This document shows, piece by piece, positions 25,045 to 36,700 of a stretch of 64,000 nt of DNA. The stretch is from assembly GCA_020091685.1 (NCBI GenBank), contig CM034613.1, forward strand, positions 11,407,469 through 11,471,468, given 5' to 3'. The position numbers and the translations under genes were made by a program. Source of the stretch: Lutjanus erythropterus (Eukaryota > Chordata > Actinopteri > Lutjaniformes > Lutjanidae). Below the pieces are notes generated by a model. The model was not told the DNA's origin, made no database searches, and saw only the letters and a list, made by a program, of their open reading frames with translations. How positions within the stretch are numbered: the first letter of the stretch is position 1; each line of letters opens with the position of its first letter.

Positions 25045-25909
25045 GCTCTCTGAAATAAGGGTTCCACAGGGTTTTTCCTGAAGGGCACAAGTTCTATCCA
25101 GAACCATTTGTTTCTCAAGAACCCTTTTTTTTTTTGAAGAAAGGGTTTGTCAAGGATTCTTTGTAAGATCAAGGGTTCCATTAAGAACCATTTTCATCCA
25201 AATAACCCTTTAAGGATTCTTGAAATCCTTGAAGACATTTAAAATTAAGACATTTTTCATTATATGATGGTTCTGGATAAAACCCTTGAAATATAAAGAC
25301 AGTTCTCGGTATAACCCCCTTGGAGCGTTTGAGATAAAACCCTCAAAACACAAAAGGGTTCTCTGTAGAACTCCCTGAATTGGTTCTAGATAAAATCCTT
25401 GGAATAATAAAAGGTTCTCAAGTAGAACCCAACTGACTGTGTTCGTGATAAAACCCTTGGGACATGGAAAATATTCTTGAAAGAACCCCCTGAGTGTGTT
25501 CTAGATCAAATCCTTGGAATATGAAAAGGCTCTCGGTAGATCCTCATGAGTACATTCTAGATAAAACCCTTGGAATATTCTTGTTAGAACCTACTAGGTG
25601 GGTTCTTGTTAGCACCCTTGGATGGTGGGAAGGTTCTGGATAGAACCCCTTGAGAGGGTTCTGGATGGAACCTTTACATCATAGAAGGGTTCTCTGTAGA
25701 ACCTCTTACAGGGGATTCTGGGTGAAACCTTTTACAGATGGTTCTAGATTTTAGCCTTTATGTTGGGTTTTAGGTAGTTTTCTATGAAAGGGTACCAATT
25801 TGAACCTTTATAAAAGGTTCTACCACTAACCAAAAAACGTTCTCTTATAGGGACAAGCTGAAGAACCCTGTATGGTTCCAGTTCACACCTTTATTTCTAA
25901 GAGTGTAAC
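25045..25909 (+). mobile_element. AAGGGTTC-type element, copy B, with internal 57-bp tandem array
   Basis: It starts 'ataagggttccacaggg' and ends 'tttatttctaagagtgtaac'. Inside, the phrase GATAAAACCCTTGG (with variants) recurs at 25276, 25333, 25390, 25447, 25504 and 25560, a 56-57 base period. No protein is encoded. Copy C repeats this element in the opposite orientation 0.7 kb downstream. It looks like a nonautonomous element whose middle has expanded as a minisatellite. Confidence 0.75.
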
Positions 25910-26591
25910 ATCTATTGTCATGGAGAGTAAGATCTTATAAGAGACTTCTTTATTCATCTGCATCTTATGCATCTATTTTTAAGAGTGCTTAGCGAATTTC
26001 AGGGGCTTTTTATTTTTACAATTCAAAAACCAAAAAAATAAATTAATCTGCATTAATGGGTCTGATTGGTGGACTTTATTTGCTTTCATTTGCAATTTCA
26101 CCTCATCAAGTCATCTACATGAGACATATTTACAGCAGTGTAATATGTGCCTTCTTGTCTGATGAAAAGAGCCGTTTGAGTCGTCCTCCAGTCGCCGTAG
26201 CAACAGCACACACACACATAGTTTAACGACTCGGTACAAACCGTACGGATGCTTGTTATTACTCATCTTGAGTTGATTTGAAAAGAACGTGAAGGAGGGT
26301 TAAGAATGAGAAGATGGACTTGTAATGAGGTCTGTTAGAGCAACTGCCAGAGGAGGGTGCTGTTTACCTCAGAGGTGCAACAGGTTAGGGTGTCACTCCA
26401 TCACATGCATGCATCTACATAGACACACACACACACACACACACACATACATACTGCATATACAGAGGCTAATTAAATGAAGGGGGAGCTGTTGCTATGG
26501 GTCACACATCTGTTTATTCTATTAAGTGGAAATGTCAGCTCTCAGTGGCAGTAAAAATCTCTTTAAGACCTTTTTCTCCCTGACAATAGAT
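25910..26591. other. Spacer between inverted repeat copies B and C
   Basis: Ordinary noncoding sequence with a CA microsatellite at about 26424-26447. It separates two head-to-head element copies whose 'taagagtgtaac' ends face each other. Confidence 0.6.
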
Positions 26592-27208
26592 GTTACACTC
26601 TTAGACATAAAGGTGCTAACTAGAACCATAAAGGGTCTGACTTATCCTCAGAGCAGAACCATTTTGGTTCCTGATATAATGATTTAAAAAGGTTCCACTT
26701 GGAAGCTACCTAGAACCAAACATAAAGGGTTACACCCAGAACCATCTCTGAAGGTTTCACCCAGATCCCCCTATGAGAGGTTTTGAAAAGAAAACTCTCT
26801 CTGGGGATTCCATCCAGAACCCTTCCATCTTCTAAGAGCACTAACAAGAACCCACCCAAGGAGTTCTATCAAGAACCTATTTATACTCCAGGGGTTTCAT
26901 ATTGTATAGGATATTTTTATATTTTAATAATTTTATATTCCAAGTGTTTTATCTGGAACACAGTCAAGGAGTTCTCCTGAGAACCCTATTATATTCTAAA
27001 GGTTTTATCTAGAATGCAGTCAGGGGGTTCCACTGAAAACCTTTCATTATTCCAAGGCTCTCGTCTAGAAACAACCAACAACAATTTAATGAAACCCTAA
27101 GCCTTACAAAGAACCTTTAATGAACCTTTTCTTAAAAAGGATTCTTCAGAAGCAAATGGTTCTGGGTAGAACCCCAGCCTTTCATGAGGATCCCCTTTGG
27201 AACCCTTA
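26592..27208 (-). mobile_element. AAGGGTTC-type element, copy C (inverted)
   Basis: It starts 'gttacactcttagacataaa', the reverse complement of copy B's end, and finishes 'cccctttggaaccctta', the reverse complement of copy B's start. Between them the tandem units read in reverse ('ttccaagtgttttatctgg', 'tctaaaggttttatctag'). No coding capacity. Confidence 0.75.
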
Positions 27209-28436
27209 TAATCTGAATATAGCAAAGGGATGTGTGTAGTCTGCTTATCTCTGCATCAAGTCTCTCTCTCTGTCTGTCAGCATGTACTGACTGATGTAAT
27301 AAGTCTTTGAAAAAAAATGTCAAATCCTGCTGCTGCCTGCCATTACTGCAGCAGCCACTCCTGCCTGCCACTTCTCAAAATATTTGATACAGAGCTGATG
27401 AGTGTAACCCAAAGCCTGTCAGTCAGCCTGTCACCAGACTGTTCTTGCACTTTCTGACAGCTGAAAAAGAAAAGAAATTATTCTTTTGAGACCTACAGGC
27501 ATGCAACATTAATGAGCATCAGGTATAAAGTGAGATACAGTGTCTACATCATCATATGCCTATTATTGGTTTGTTTTGATAGACCTGAACAATCAATTTT
27601 ATTTTCTCTTAATTAGCTGGGTAATATTAGTCTGAAATCTTTGTAACAGGCTAATTGTTGTTGCCATATTTGGCTAACAATAAAATGTTTTTTTCAGTGG
27701 AAAATGGATTAAATAATGGAATATCAATGGAATAATAATGAGGTAATATCAAATGATGTTTTCACAATATCAGTGATACCTTCAAAATCACAATCAACAA
27801 CATCTTGGAAGTCAAAACTGGTAATTTACCACAATAATGCTGACATTTATCTTGTTCCCTTTTGTTTGAAAATATCAAACCATGGTTTTGCCATCTTGCT
27901 ATCTTTAGATGTGCTTATCCATTATGGGCCCATTTTTGGCCCCTTATACTTTATTACATAAATTTCAGTCTAATATTACTCAGATATATCAATTTTTACC
28001 AAGCTATTACCTGGCTATTACGTGGCTGTAATGTAAAGTGCTACCCTAGGTAGGTTTTTATCAAGGCTTTACGATGTTTATTGTATAGCAGCTATTAGCA
28101 ACAAGGCAAAACAAAAACTTAAAAAAAACCATTAAGACAAAATATAAAGGGAACACAAGATAATATATATATATAACACATATGGGAATAATAAAGACAA
28201 ATATATCTGATGCCCAGATGTGTCAGTAGGGTTTAAGAGGTTAAATATGTGCCAGTCAGTTATAAACATTCATGGTTATGATGGTGTTATACCAGTCTTA
28301 TGCACACCCCTTCAAATAAAGTGTTGCCAATATTTTTTATATCTGAAAGCTCACACTATCATGGTGCTCCATCTGTGTAGTAGAGACCCTCGACCAGTGC
28401 CCAACCCTCCCACACCCTCACTGGCATCTAAATAGG

Positions 28437-28501
<65 letters not shown>

Positions 28502-29899
28502 TCTGACCCACCGTGCTGGCAGGGCGAGAAGGCAGATCATATTACACAGTGTTATTAATAGTCACCCTCTCCCCTCTCTCATTGTAAACTAATAGCTGAC
28601 ATGATCTCAAACTGTCTCTGAGTCCCCCTCTCTCTCTCATTCCAGGCCTCCATCTCTTTTCTCCACTCAGATCATTTCTTCCAAAATACACTCCACATGC
28701 GTGTCTGACGAGTGTGCAGAAATATGACATACATGACACTGGTGTGTCAGCTACTCTACATGACAGCCCCTTACCTAACAATTTTTTGTAATGATCCAGT
28801 GGTTTGCTGATGCCTCTGATGTAGGTTAAAGTGGTACACTGTGTATTTATACTAAGAGCAAGCTAATTTGAGGTAATGCCATTGACACACAAGACAAACA
28901 GTCCCTGTGTTTTAACTACAGAGTCTCACGGTTATCACCCTATGAACATGCCAATAGTTTCACACTAGTCCACTGACTGACAGAAGGCACTAATGTGCCA
29001 AGAAAAGAAGCGATGCACCAGCAAAATGCAGAGAAGAATAAGATTTCAAGCTAATAAACAACAAATAAAAATACATAAACTTTTCATATGAGGTTTTTAG
29101 GCTTCAAGGATGCAAACAATGCTTTTTGGTGAGAAACACTAAATATAAACAGAACTAAATTAAAAAACAAAAAACAAAAACAAAAACAAACAAACAAATA
29201 AAAAACTCCACAGGGTGCATTAAACAGTCAAGCTCAACAATGATTTTACTGTTGAGAAAGTTCTATTCACACCAACTGGTAGAGCAAAATGTAATTTTCA
29301 ACAAGTAAGTACAATGTTTATATAGAAATACAACAAAGAGGACATATTCTATAGATCTGGTCAATATGTTGGACAGTTTACTCAAAAATGCAGCAAAGTA
29401 ATGTATTATCCAACCGTTAGGCTGGCTTTACATGGTGACACTTCAATAAAAACTAGTTGCAGGTTGCAAAATTGCATTAAACAAAGGGAAGTGTCCAGAA
29501 GATCTTCTGTTTTTTCATTTTGTTGTTGTTGAGCCGATGTCAGGTTAAAATCAGTTAAAATCAGCTGTAATGCTATTGGACCATTGTTTGATGTCATCAA
29601 CAAATTATCAGTGTTTTGATTGACGGTTGCATGGAACAACGGTTGTGGCTGAGTTTCACCCAACAAAACATATGTCAAACTTTTACTGTCTTAACAATGC
29701 ATTTTTATGACTCCAAAGTCAACATCGTCCAGCTAAATGGAACAAAATTCTAATCTGCAGTTTAGGTGAAAAGGTATTTTTTTTTGTCACTGTGATTTAC
29801 ACAATACACACATCATGCTTTGATTTGCTTTAGATGCACAATCAAGTGTGGGCACGGCTCTCTGGCTCCCATTTCTTTCTGTCCATCAGTGCCCACAGA
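27209..29899. other. Intergenic; 60-bp AC microsatellite at 28440-28499
   Basis: A pure (AC)30 tract fills 28440-28499. An A-rich AAAAAC tract lies at about 29161-29206. No gene is recognised. This stretch is the distal upstream region of casq1. Confidence 0.6.
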
Positions 29900-30400
29900 C
29901 CACATCTACCCTCTGACCCTCTGCGTGGAAGCCATCTTGTCCACAGCGCTGTCCCACAGAGGCGTTATTTTTAGCGAGAGTCCCACTCCTCTGCAAAACT
30001 TAATATGGGAATGGCATCTTGGAGCTCTTCTTTCCTCAAGCTCTCATCGGACATCCATCCATACCTTCAGTCCTCCAAGACACTGAGCTGGTATCTGCAG
30101 CTCTCCAAACACCCAACACAACCGCTGTCCCTTTTCATAGCCACAGCTTCAAACAGGTGGCTGTATGACCTAAACACCACCCTCCCCCTCCCGCCTCCCC
30201 TCCTACTTTTTTGGCAGCGCCTCTGGCCTAATGCATGGCTTTTGGACGAGTGGGATCAGCGCCTCGCCTCACATACCAATTTGCATCCCCCAAAAGGGAC
30301 CTCCCCCTTTCTGCGGCCAGTGGCGTCAGTAGAACCACGTGTATCTCTTTTTTAAAGGGAGGGTGTCACTGTCAGACCTGCTCCTCTCTAGCCGGTGGGG
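29900..30400 (+). promoter_or_regulatory. casq1: Putative casq1 promoter region
   Basis: The 600 bases before the casq1 ATG are more GC-rich than the flanks. They hold a MEF2-type site (29965-29974), E-boxes CAGGTG (30154-30159) and CACGTG (30336-30341), and a TATA-like TTTTTTAAAG around 30347-30357. A start of transcription near 30380 would leave a 5' UTR of roughly 165 bases with no upstream ATG. MEF2 and E-box factors drive skeletal-muscle genes generally, so the layout fits casq1 expression. The start site itself is inferred. Confidence 0.5.
29965..29974 (+). promoter_or_regulatory. MEF2-type site upstream of casq1
   Basis: TTATTTTTAG matches the MEF2 consensus YTA(A/T)4TAR exactly. It lies 574 bases upstream of the start codon, within the GC-richer block. 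Confidence 0.45.
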
Positions 30401-30547
30401 AAAGGAAGCAGACTTTGTTCCTAACTCTCCCTGCTTGACATCAACTTGCGTTAGGGACAACGTTAAAAAAGTGTATTTTTTCTACCCCACGTCAGCAGTT
30501 AAGGCTCTGAGAAGAGGCATTCTTGCATCCACCAGGTGACAATAGTC

Positions 30548-30784
30548 ATGAAGTGGGGCTGGGTGTTTTTGGGGGTTTTCCTATCTTTGGGGACCCTGTC
30601 CTGGGGGGAGAAGGGCTTGGAGATCCCCGAGTATGACGGCAAAGACCGCGTCCATGTTCTCACGGCCAAGAACTACAAGTCCATCATGAAGAAATACGAC
30701 GTGATGGTGCTCTACTACCACAAAAATGTGGATGGGAACCGCATGGCCATGAAGCAGTTTCAGATAGAGGAGCTGGCTCTGGAG
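30548..30784 (+). CDS. casq1: casq1 coding exon 1 (signal peptide and N-terminus)
   Basis: It encodes residues 1-79, from the signal peptide to [11 protein letters not shown], ending in phase 0 before GTGGGT. I chose the ATG at 30548 because it puts the hydrophobic leader right before [11 protein letters not shown] and has G at -3. No ATG lies upstream in the inferred 5' UTR. Reading continues open into the intron to 31081, which would give a false longer product. Confidence 0.93.
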
Positions 30785-33700
30785 GTGGGTCTCCGCCAAA
30801 GCATGACAGTGGATGGATCTGTGGCCCATGTGGGGGAAGGGTCATGGTGGGAAGAGGGGAAGGAAGGTAAGGGTTTCACATGGAGAATTTGGCTCCAGTT
30901 GGAGATTCCTGGATGCAGTCGTGGCTTTCACACTTTAGGTTTGAGCGGTGAGGAGCAAGGACAGAGCGAGGACAGGCGGAAATGGTGTGGTGAGGTCAGG
31001 TTGATAAAATCATGGATCCTTCAGTTGAGGCGTCCTGCCAAGTATGACTGGATAGATGCTGACCTGAAGAAGGCAGGTTAGAGCATGTGAAGGAACAGGA
31101 TGGAGGGCAGCACTGATCAAGGAAACTTTAAAAGGAGGAAGGGTTATTACATCATAAACCAACATTGCTTTGCTCTGGTGCCAGACTTTGGTGGCAAGTA
31201 TTAAAGTCTATGGGAGATGCATGGAGAATCATACAAAACCCAACATATCTACGCTGTATCACCTTTGATGAAAAAATGGCACTAATAAATTAAAGAACAC
31301 ATTTCAGGGAACAACCCACTAACTGATTTTTCCAAACGTGTGCATAAATTTATTGTCTGTTGGCCTCTAAATGGCATCCAAAGATGATTATAGGCATACG
31401 ATGAGTCAAATTAAAATGCTCACCATGTCAAATTTTTAAAAAAGTTATAAGTGGCACATGAAAATAATGAGTTTAGGATAAATATTGGGCGGCTTTAACA
31501 TGACTGACAGAGTTAATAATAGCTAATGTTATGAAAATATCACATGAAATCAAATGAAACATTTACAAACCTTCTCTAAATATAGACCCTTTTTCTATTA
31601 GTAAACATTATGACACTTTTTGTGGGCGGGGCTTAGGTGGAGTGTTACTTGAAAAAAGTTCACATTAACCAATGAGACCAGACCAACCAACCTGTGCATG
31701 CTCACTCAGTGGATGGATGATTTTTCTACAATTGCCATTCCACCTATGACACATCAACGGTTTCTTCTGTGTTTTGTCAACTAGCTGATGCGCTATGAGA
31801 GTTAGCGTTACAAGAGTAGTCACATATTCCTCCTCGTTTCCCAATTTCTCTAGGTGGGCATGACAAACATTCAGGCTGATAACATATTCCACACCTGCAG
31901 CAGAAAATACTTTATTTGACCAAGCATTTTTGATGACCACCTCTCCAACTCTTTAATTTGATCATAAATTTGATGTCATTACTCTTTTAATTCTGGCATT
32001 CAACAGCACATAAATTTGACATTTTCAGCAGGCTATTTGGTCTACTACTCTAAGGTGCCTGCAGCTTTTCCTTTGTTTTGCCTCCACCCAACACCGTGAC
32101 ATAATCATGACATCTGAACTACATTCAAAAAGGGTCTATTAATTGTGCATTGGGAGGATAAACTAACCCTTAGCTGACAATACTGTCCTTTTGATGGCTA
32201 TCACAAACATAAATGTAGCATGACATTAACGTGACTTTCATGCAAATATGTTATTGAATGAATATACCAACAAACAAGATGTACATTAAAAAACATGAAA
32301 CATTAGCTAAATAACTTGAAACAGTAGCTAAATAACAACAAGTCAAAATGCCGTTGCATCTGTGACTCAGACTGTTAACCTGTGAAACTGACAGGGGAGA
32401 GATGAAGCAGTGGTCTGCCCATTTACGACTATGCTAATTGCGCCAAAAGCTTTCAAGTGTGGCACCAGTGAGGTACTGACCCCTCCTTCTTTTTTAGTTT
32501 CCTTGGTGCTGAGAGGGAACTATATGCCAAGAAGAATATGTCAGGGTTTAGGTGAGCGCACACTTGATTACCTGCTGTCTGATTATCAGTTAAGATGTGA
32601 CTGAGTCAACTTGTCATGACCCAAATAAGCAAAAGAACATAACCTGTCCAGTGTTTGAACACAAATGAAAAATGAAGGGATTTTTACCATTTTTAATAAT
32701 AACTGGGTCAAAGATGGACATTACTATATTATTAGGCATATAGTTCTCTTCAACATAGCAGCACATGTATTTATGCCAAACTATTTCCTCCAAGACTGAA
32801 GGTTTGGTGCACAATATTTGGTAACAAACATTCAACACTGTGAGTTCCAACTGGAAAGCTTTGGCAGTGTCTGAAACTCCCTGTGGTGGTAGTAGATGGG
32901 GTCTGCATCCAACAATATTTGCAACTCAAAGCGTAGTCCTTCACACAACCACTTCCATCACTTTTCATGTGGGCAAATGAGTGCAACACTTTAAGGAGAC
33001 ACTATCGCTTTGGGATCGCTATAAACACTTTTGCCTTTAGATGTGCTGGAAAAACACAAGTTTTATCCAAGAATTCCCTGGCCTTGAGGCACATCATGCT
33101 AGCCAAGTCAGCGTAGTTCATAAACTCATAAACTACTGTAGTGACTGCTTGGTGAATGAAAAAAATGTGCCAGAGCAAAGAGAGACCCCTTTTCAGGAGC
33201 TTCATGGTTTCCTTTTAAATTTCTGGATTGGGCAGAAAGTCCAGGCCTAACCCAGGCCAGATGATGTTGTGTCCATACATAGGCTATAGCTCCACTAAAC
33301 AAGCTAACTCATTTAAGCCTGCTCACTTAAAGGGATAGTTTGGATTATCTGAAGTAGGGTTGTATGAGGTACTTATCAATAGTCAGTGTATAAACTACAA
33401 TGGAAAGTGGTTGCCACATCGCCAGTTGTAGAAGGCTAAGCAATGTGCTGCTGCGGACACGGTCAGTGGCAAAACATATTATAGACACGAAAAAAAAAAT
33501 AGTTCAAGTGTACACTATATTTAGAATATTTTCACTGCTTCACCTCACAGTCAGACAACCTGTTTTTTGGCAGGAAACAGGCATTGTATAAGCAAAATAT
33601 TGCACTTACCAAACCAACTGAACTCCACTTGCAAAATCAGTCATTTTAGCATGCAGGACACAGGAGTTCCTCATCTACAACTGTCTTGATTTGTTAGTTT

Positions 33701-36700
33701 GTTTGTGTTATTATTTGTGTTATTTGGTGTTATAAAAAAAAGTTGAGATTCAACAAATTTAAACAATAACACAAACAAACAACCAAACACATCAACGCAG
33801 TGGCGGGAAAGCAACTCCCATGTTCTTGGACATAAAATTATTGTTTTTGCTAAAAGAGTCTGGTTGAGTGAGAGGAAGCAAAATTTGGCTCATGTAACAG
33901 CAGTTTCCTGTCAGAAAGTCCTGTCAGACCTTGTTACAAATGAGCAAGAAAACATAATATAATAATAAGACATGAATTAGAGACCATTTAGACTTATTTT
34001 CAAAAAAATCCATTGATATGCTGTCATGCTTTGTTTATATTATGTAGTTCCTAAGTGCTGTTGATTCTGACTGCAGATATGTTGGATCATATTTACAGTT
34101 CAGTTTAACTGCAAGTTAACCTGAGACTCTATTAGTAAATAGTTAAGAGGCTTGAGACAAGTGGAGGGCTGCACATACTCACCAACCTTGAGATCTTAAA
34201 AATAGGGAGGATTTTGAAACCAAAAAATTAGAATTTCAGGCACTTCGTTTACTGCATTCTGGTGACTTTTAAAGAATGAAAATGACAGAATAAGTAACAC
34301 TTCAGTATTTTATGTTAAATACTTTTCATTTTATTTTTGGCATGAATTAATATTCACCAGTTCTTCTTTCATTCATTCATTTTTTGCCCCCGTCACTGAA
34401 AGAAAAATGCACGCCCCTTTCTTTTGAAACTTTGGGAATTCTTCTTTCCAGGATGTCTCGTTTGGTGTAGCTGTATTGCTGTCTGGGTGGAAACAGTAGA
34501 TTTTCAGAGTCATTCACACTGTTCAGTGTTAGTCAGAGGGAGGTTATAATAATGAAAAGGCAAAAAAGCTGTGAAAACAGGGGTCTCCACGGAAAATCGG
34601 CAGGGTTGGCAAACATGGGGCCACACAATTAATCAAATTTTAGAGAACTGCAGTATGGCCAAATCGTAGAAGCTGCAATAATTTGATAAAGGGAAAATGT
34701 GTGACAAAACATCATTATGAGGAAGTACTATAGTGCTGCAGAGATGTCCTGGCCTGCAAATCTTGTTCTCCAGATTTAAGAAAATGTTTTTGTTTGGTAC
34801 AGATCCCAGCAAAAATTACGCCAATGAAAATGAAAATTATGGTGCAAAAATGGGGATTCCTACACTGTAAAACTAAATGCTCAAAATTACTTACTTTTAA
34901 GTTGTTTAGAAGTTCTACTAAGTTAAAAGTGTTGAGTACCAGTTGTGTTTGTTGAACTCACAATTTTTGATTAAGATGAATTTTTTTGAACATTAAATAA
35001 CAGGTTTTTATATGTGTTTTTTTTAAGAACTGCAATGAGAGGGGTGAATGAAAATTCTGAGTTGCATTACTGAAAATATATGATTTGGCTTAATAAAATA
35101 ATGATTAATTCTAATTTAACTAATCAAAGAATGCATGTAACAAAAAAGTGATTGCCTCAATTTTCTGAGTAACATATTCAGGTTTAGAGTGCATTAATCA
35201 TGAATCATGCTACAATTGCAAAATAACTGCATGGGGTTTTGTTTGTTTGTTTGTTTTACTATATTGTGCAGCCTGAGACCAGTGGAACACTGAGGCCGGT
35301 AAATGAGTCTTTGAACAAATATTGCTGAGGTGCCTTTGAGCCAGGTGCTTACAACTGAATTGCTCCAGTGGTGCTGCTAATCAGTTGGCAGTAAAGAGTG
35401 TGAATTATCTGCAAACTCTTATTGGATAAATAAATCTGAGGGAATCTTTACCAGCCGGCCCACAGTTGATGCACCTGGGCCCCACTGTCAGCCGGTCTAT
35501 TCACCACAGCAATCCTGTGCCTGTCAGAGCTGCAGTGTCTTCTTACAGAGACACAGTGTACCTTACACTAGCCTCCATAAGTCACCTCTGTAAATAGCCC
35601 AGGACAGCCCTGCATGCTTAGCAAGAGGCTAAAAGCCCTCCTGGGATGGACAGACAGTTTAGGGCCATATCTCACCTCCGTCAGCTCTCTCAGGCAACAC
35701 ACACTCTTCTGTTTTGTATTACCACACACCCCTGTGGGTGCACGCTGGAGTCCTAAACCATCATTTACACACCTAAGTCACTGGGTCTGATCAATTTCCT
35801 CTCCATGCTGCCAAGTGGTGCTTCTTGGCTTGAGAGAGAGATGCTTACCGGAGCAGGTCCCTGCTGGACTGTGTGTTTGTTACTGACTTCCTGCCAGGCG
35901 TGACCATTCAGCCAATCAGGATAGAGCACAAGAGGTGCGCAGAGGGGATGCTTAAAATAGCTGGTCATTACCACCTATGAATCAGGAAGTATGAATTATT
36001 AAAGTGCAGAGCTCAGGGAATCAAAGCTAAACTGCCTTTGTTAAAAGCCTGGACCATATACATACATATGATAGGATGTGTCATTTATATATAATTCTAC
36101 TTCAAGATACCACGGTGTACATTTACATTTACTGTATGTCACAGGATTTATTACATTTGTGCATCAAACACATCTGTGTAACACCTGTGTATTAATTTCA
36201 ACTCTAGATTTCAGTTTGAATGATCAAAACAAATATGTTTCTTTGGGTTTGCACTTATACTATCAGGCATAAAGGACAGTAAATTTCTTCATATGTGTCT
36301 GCAGATGGGAAAGTCAGCATAAATGTGGGACCTAGACGGAGAACAGTGTAGTCCAGAGCCAGAAGGCAGCTCACTCTACTCCACAGACTTAAAATTTCAA
36401 GACAACACACTGCAATAGATTTTTGAGTTTTGAGCCCAACTGAAACTCTTAAGTTTTGACATAAACTTGAAAAAGTTTTGCTGACCAATAAAAAGGTTAA
36501 TTATCTCAACAAAATATTAGTAGTTCATAAAACTTTTTCAAAAATTAAGAATTTGGGTTCAAAATTAAAAACTCAAAAATCTATTGTAGTCAGTCGCCTT
36601 GAGACTTGAAGTCTTCTCAACTTTTTCATTTCCATTACAGTACATATAAACAGATGCTTAAGTGCACCTTGAACATGATGCTGATGTGACGTTTGCAGTC

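Noticed and set aside
30785..31081. Read-through of casq1 exon 1 into a 181-aa ORF
   Set aside because: Similarity to calsequestrin stops exactly at the GTGGGT donor and resumes in exon 2; the GTG at 30536 is not a start.
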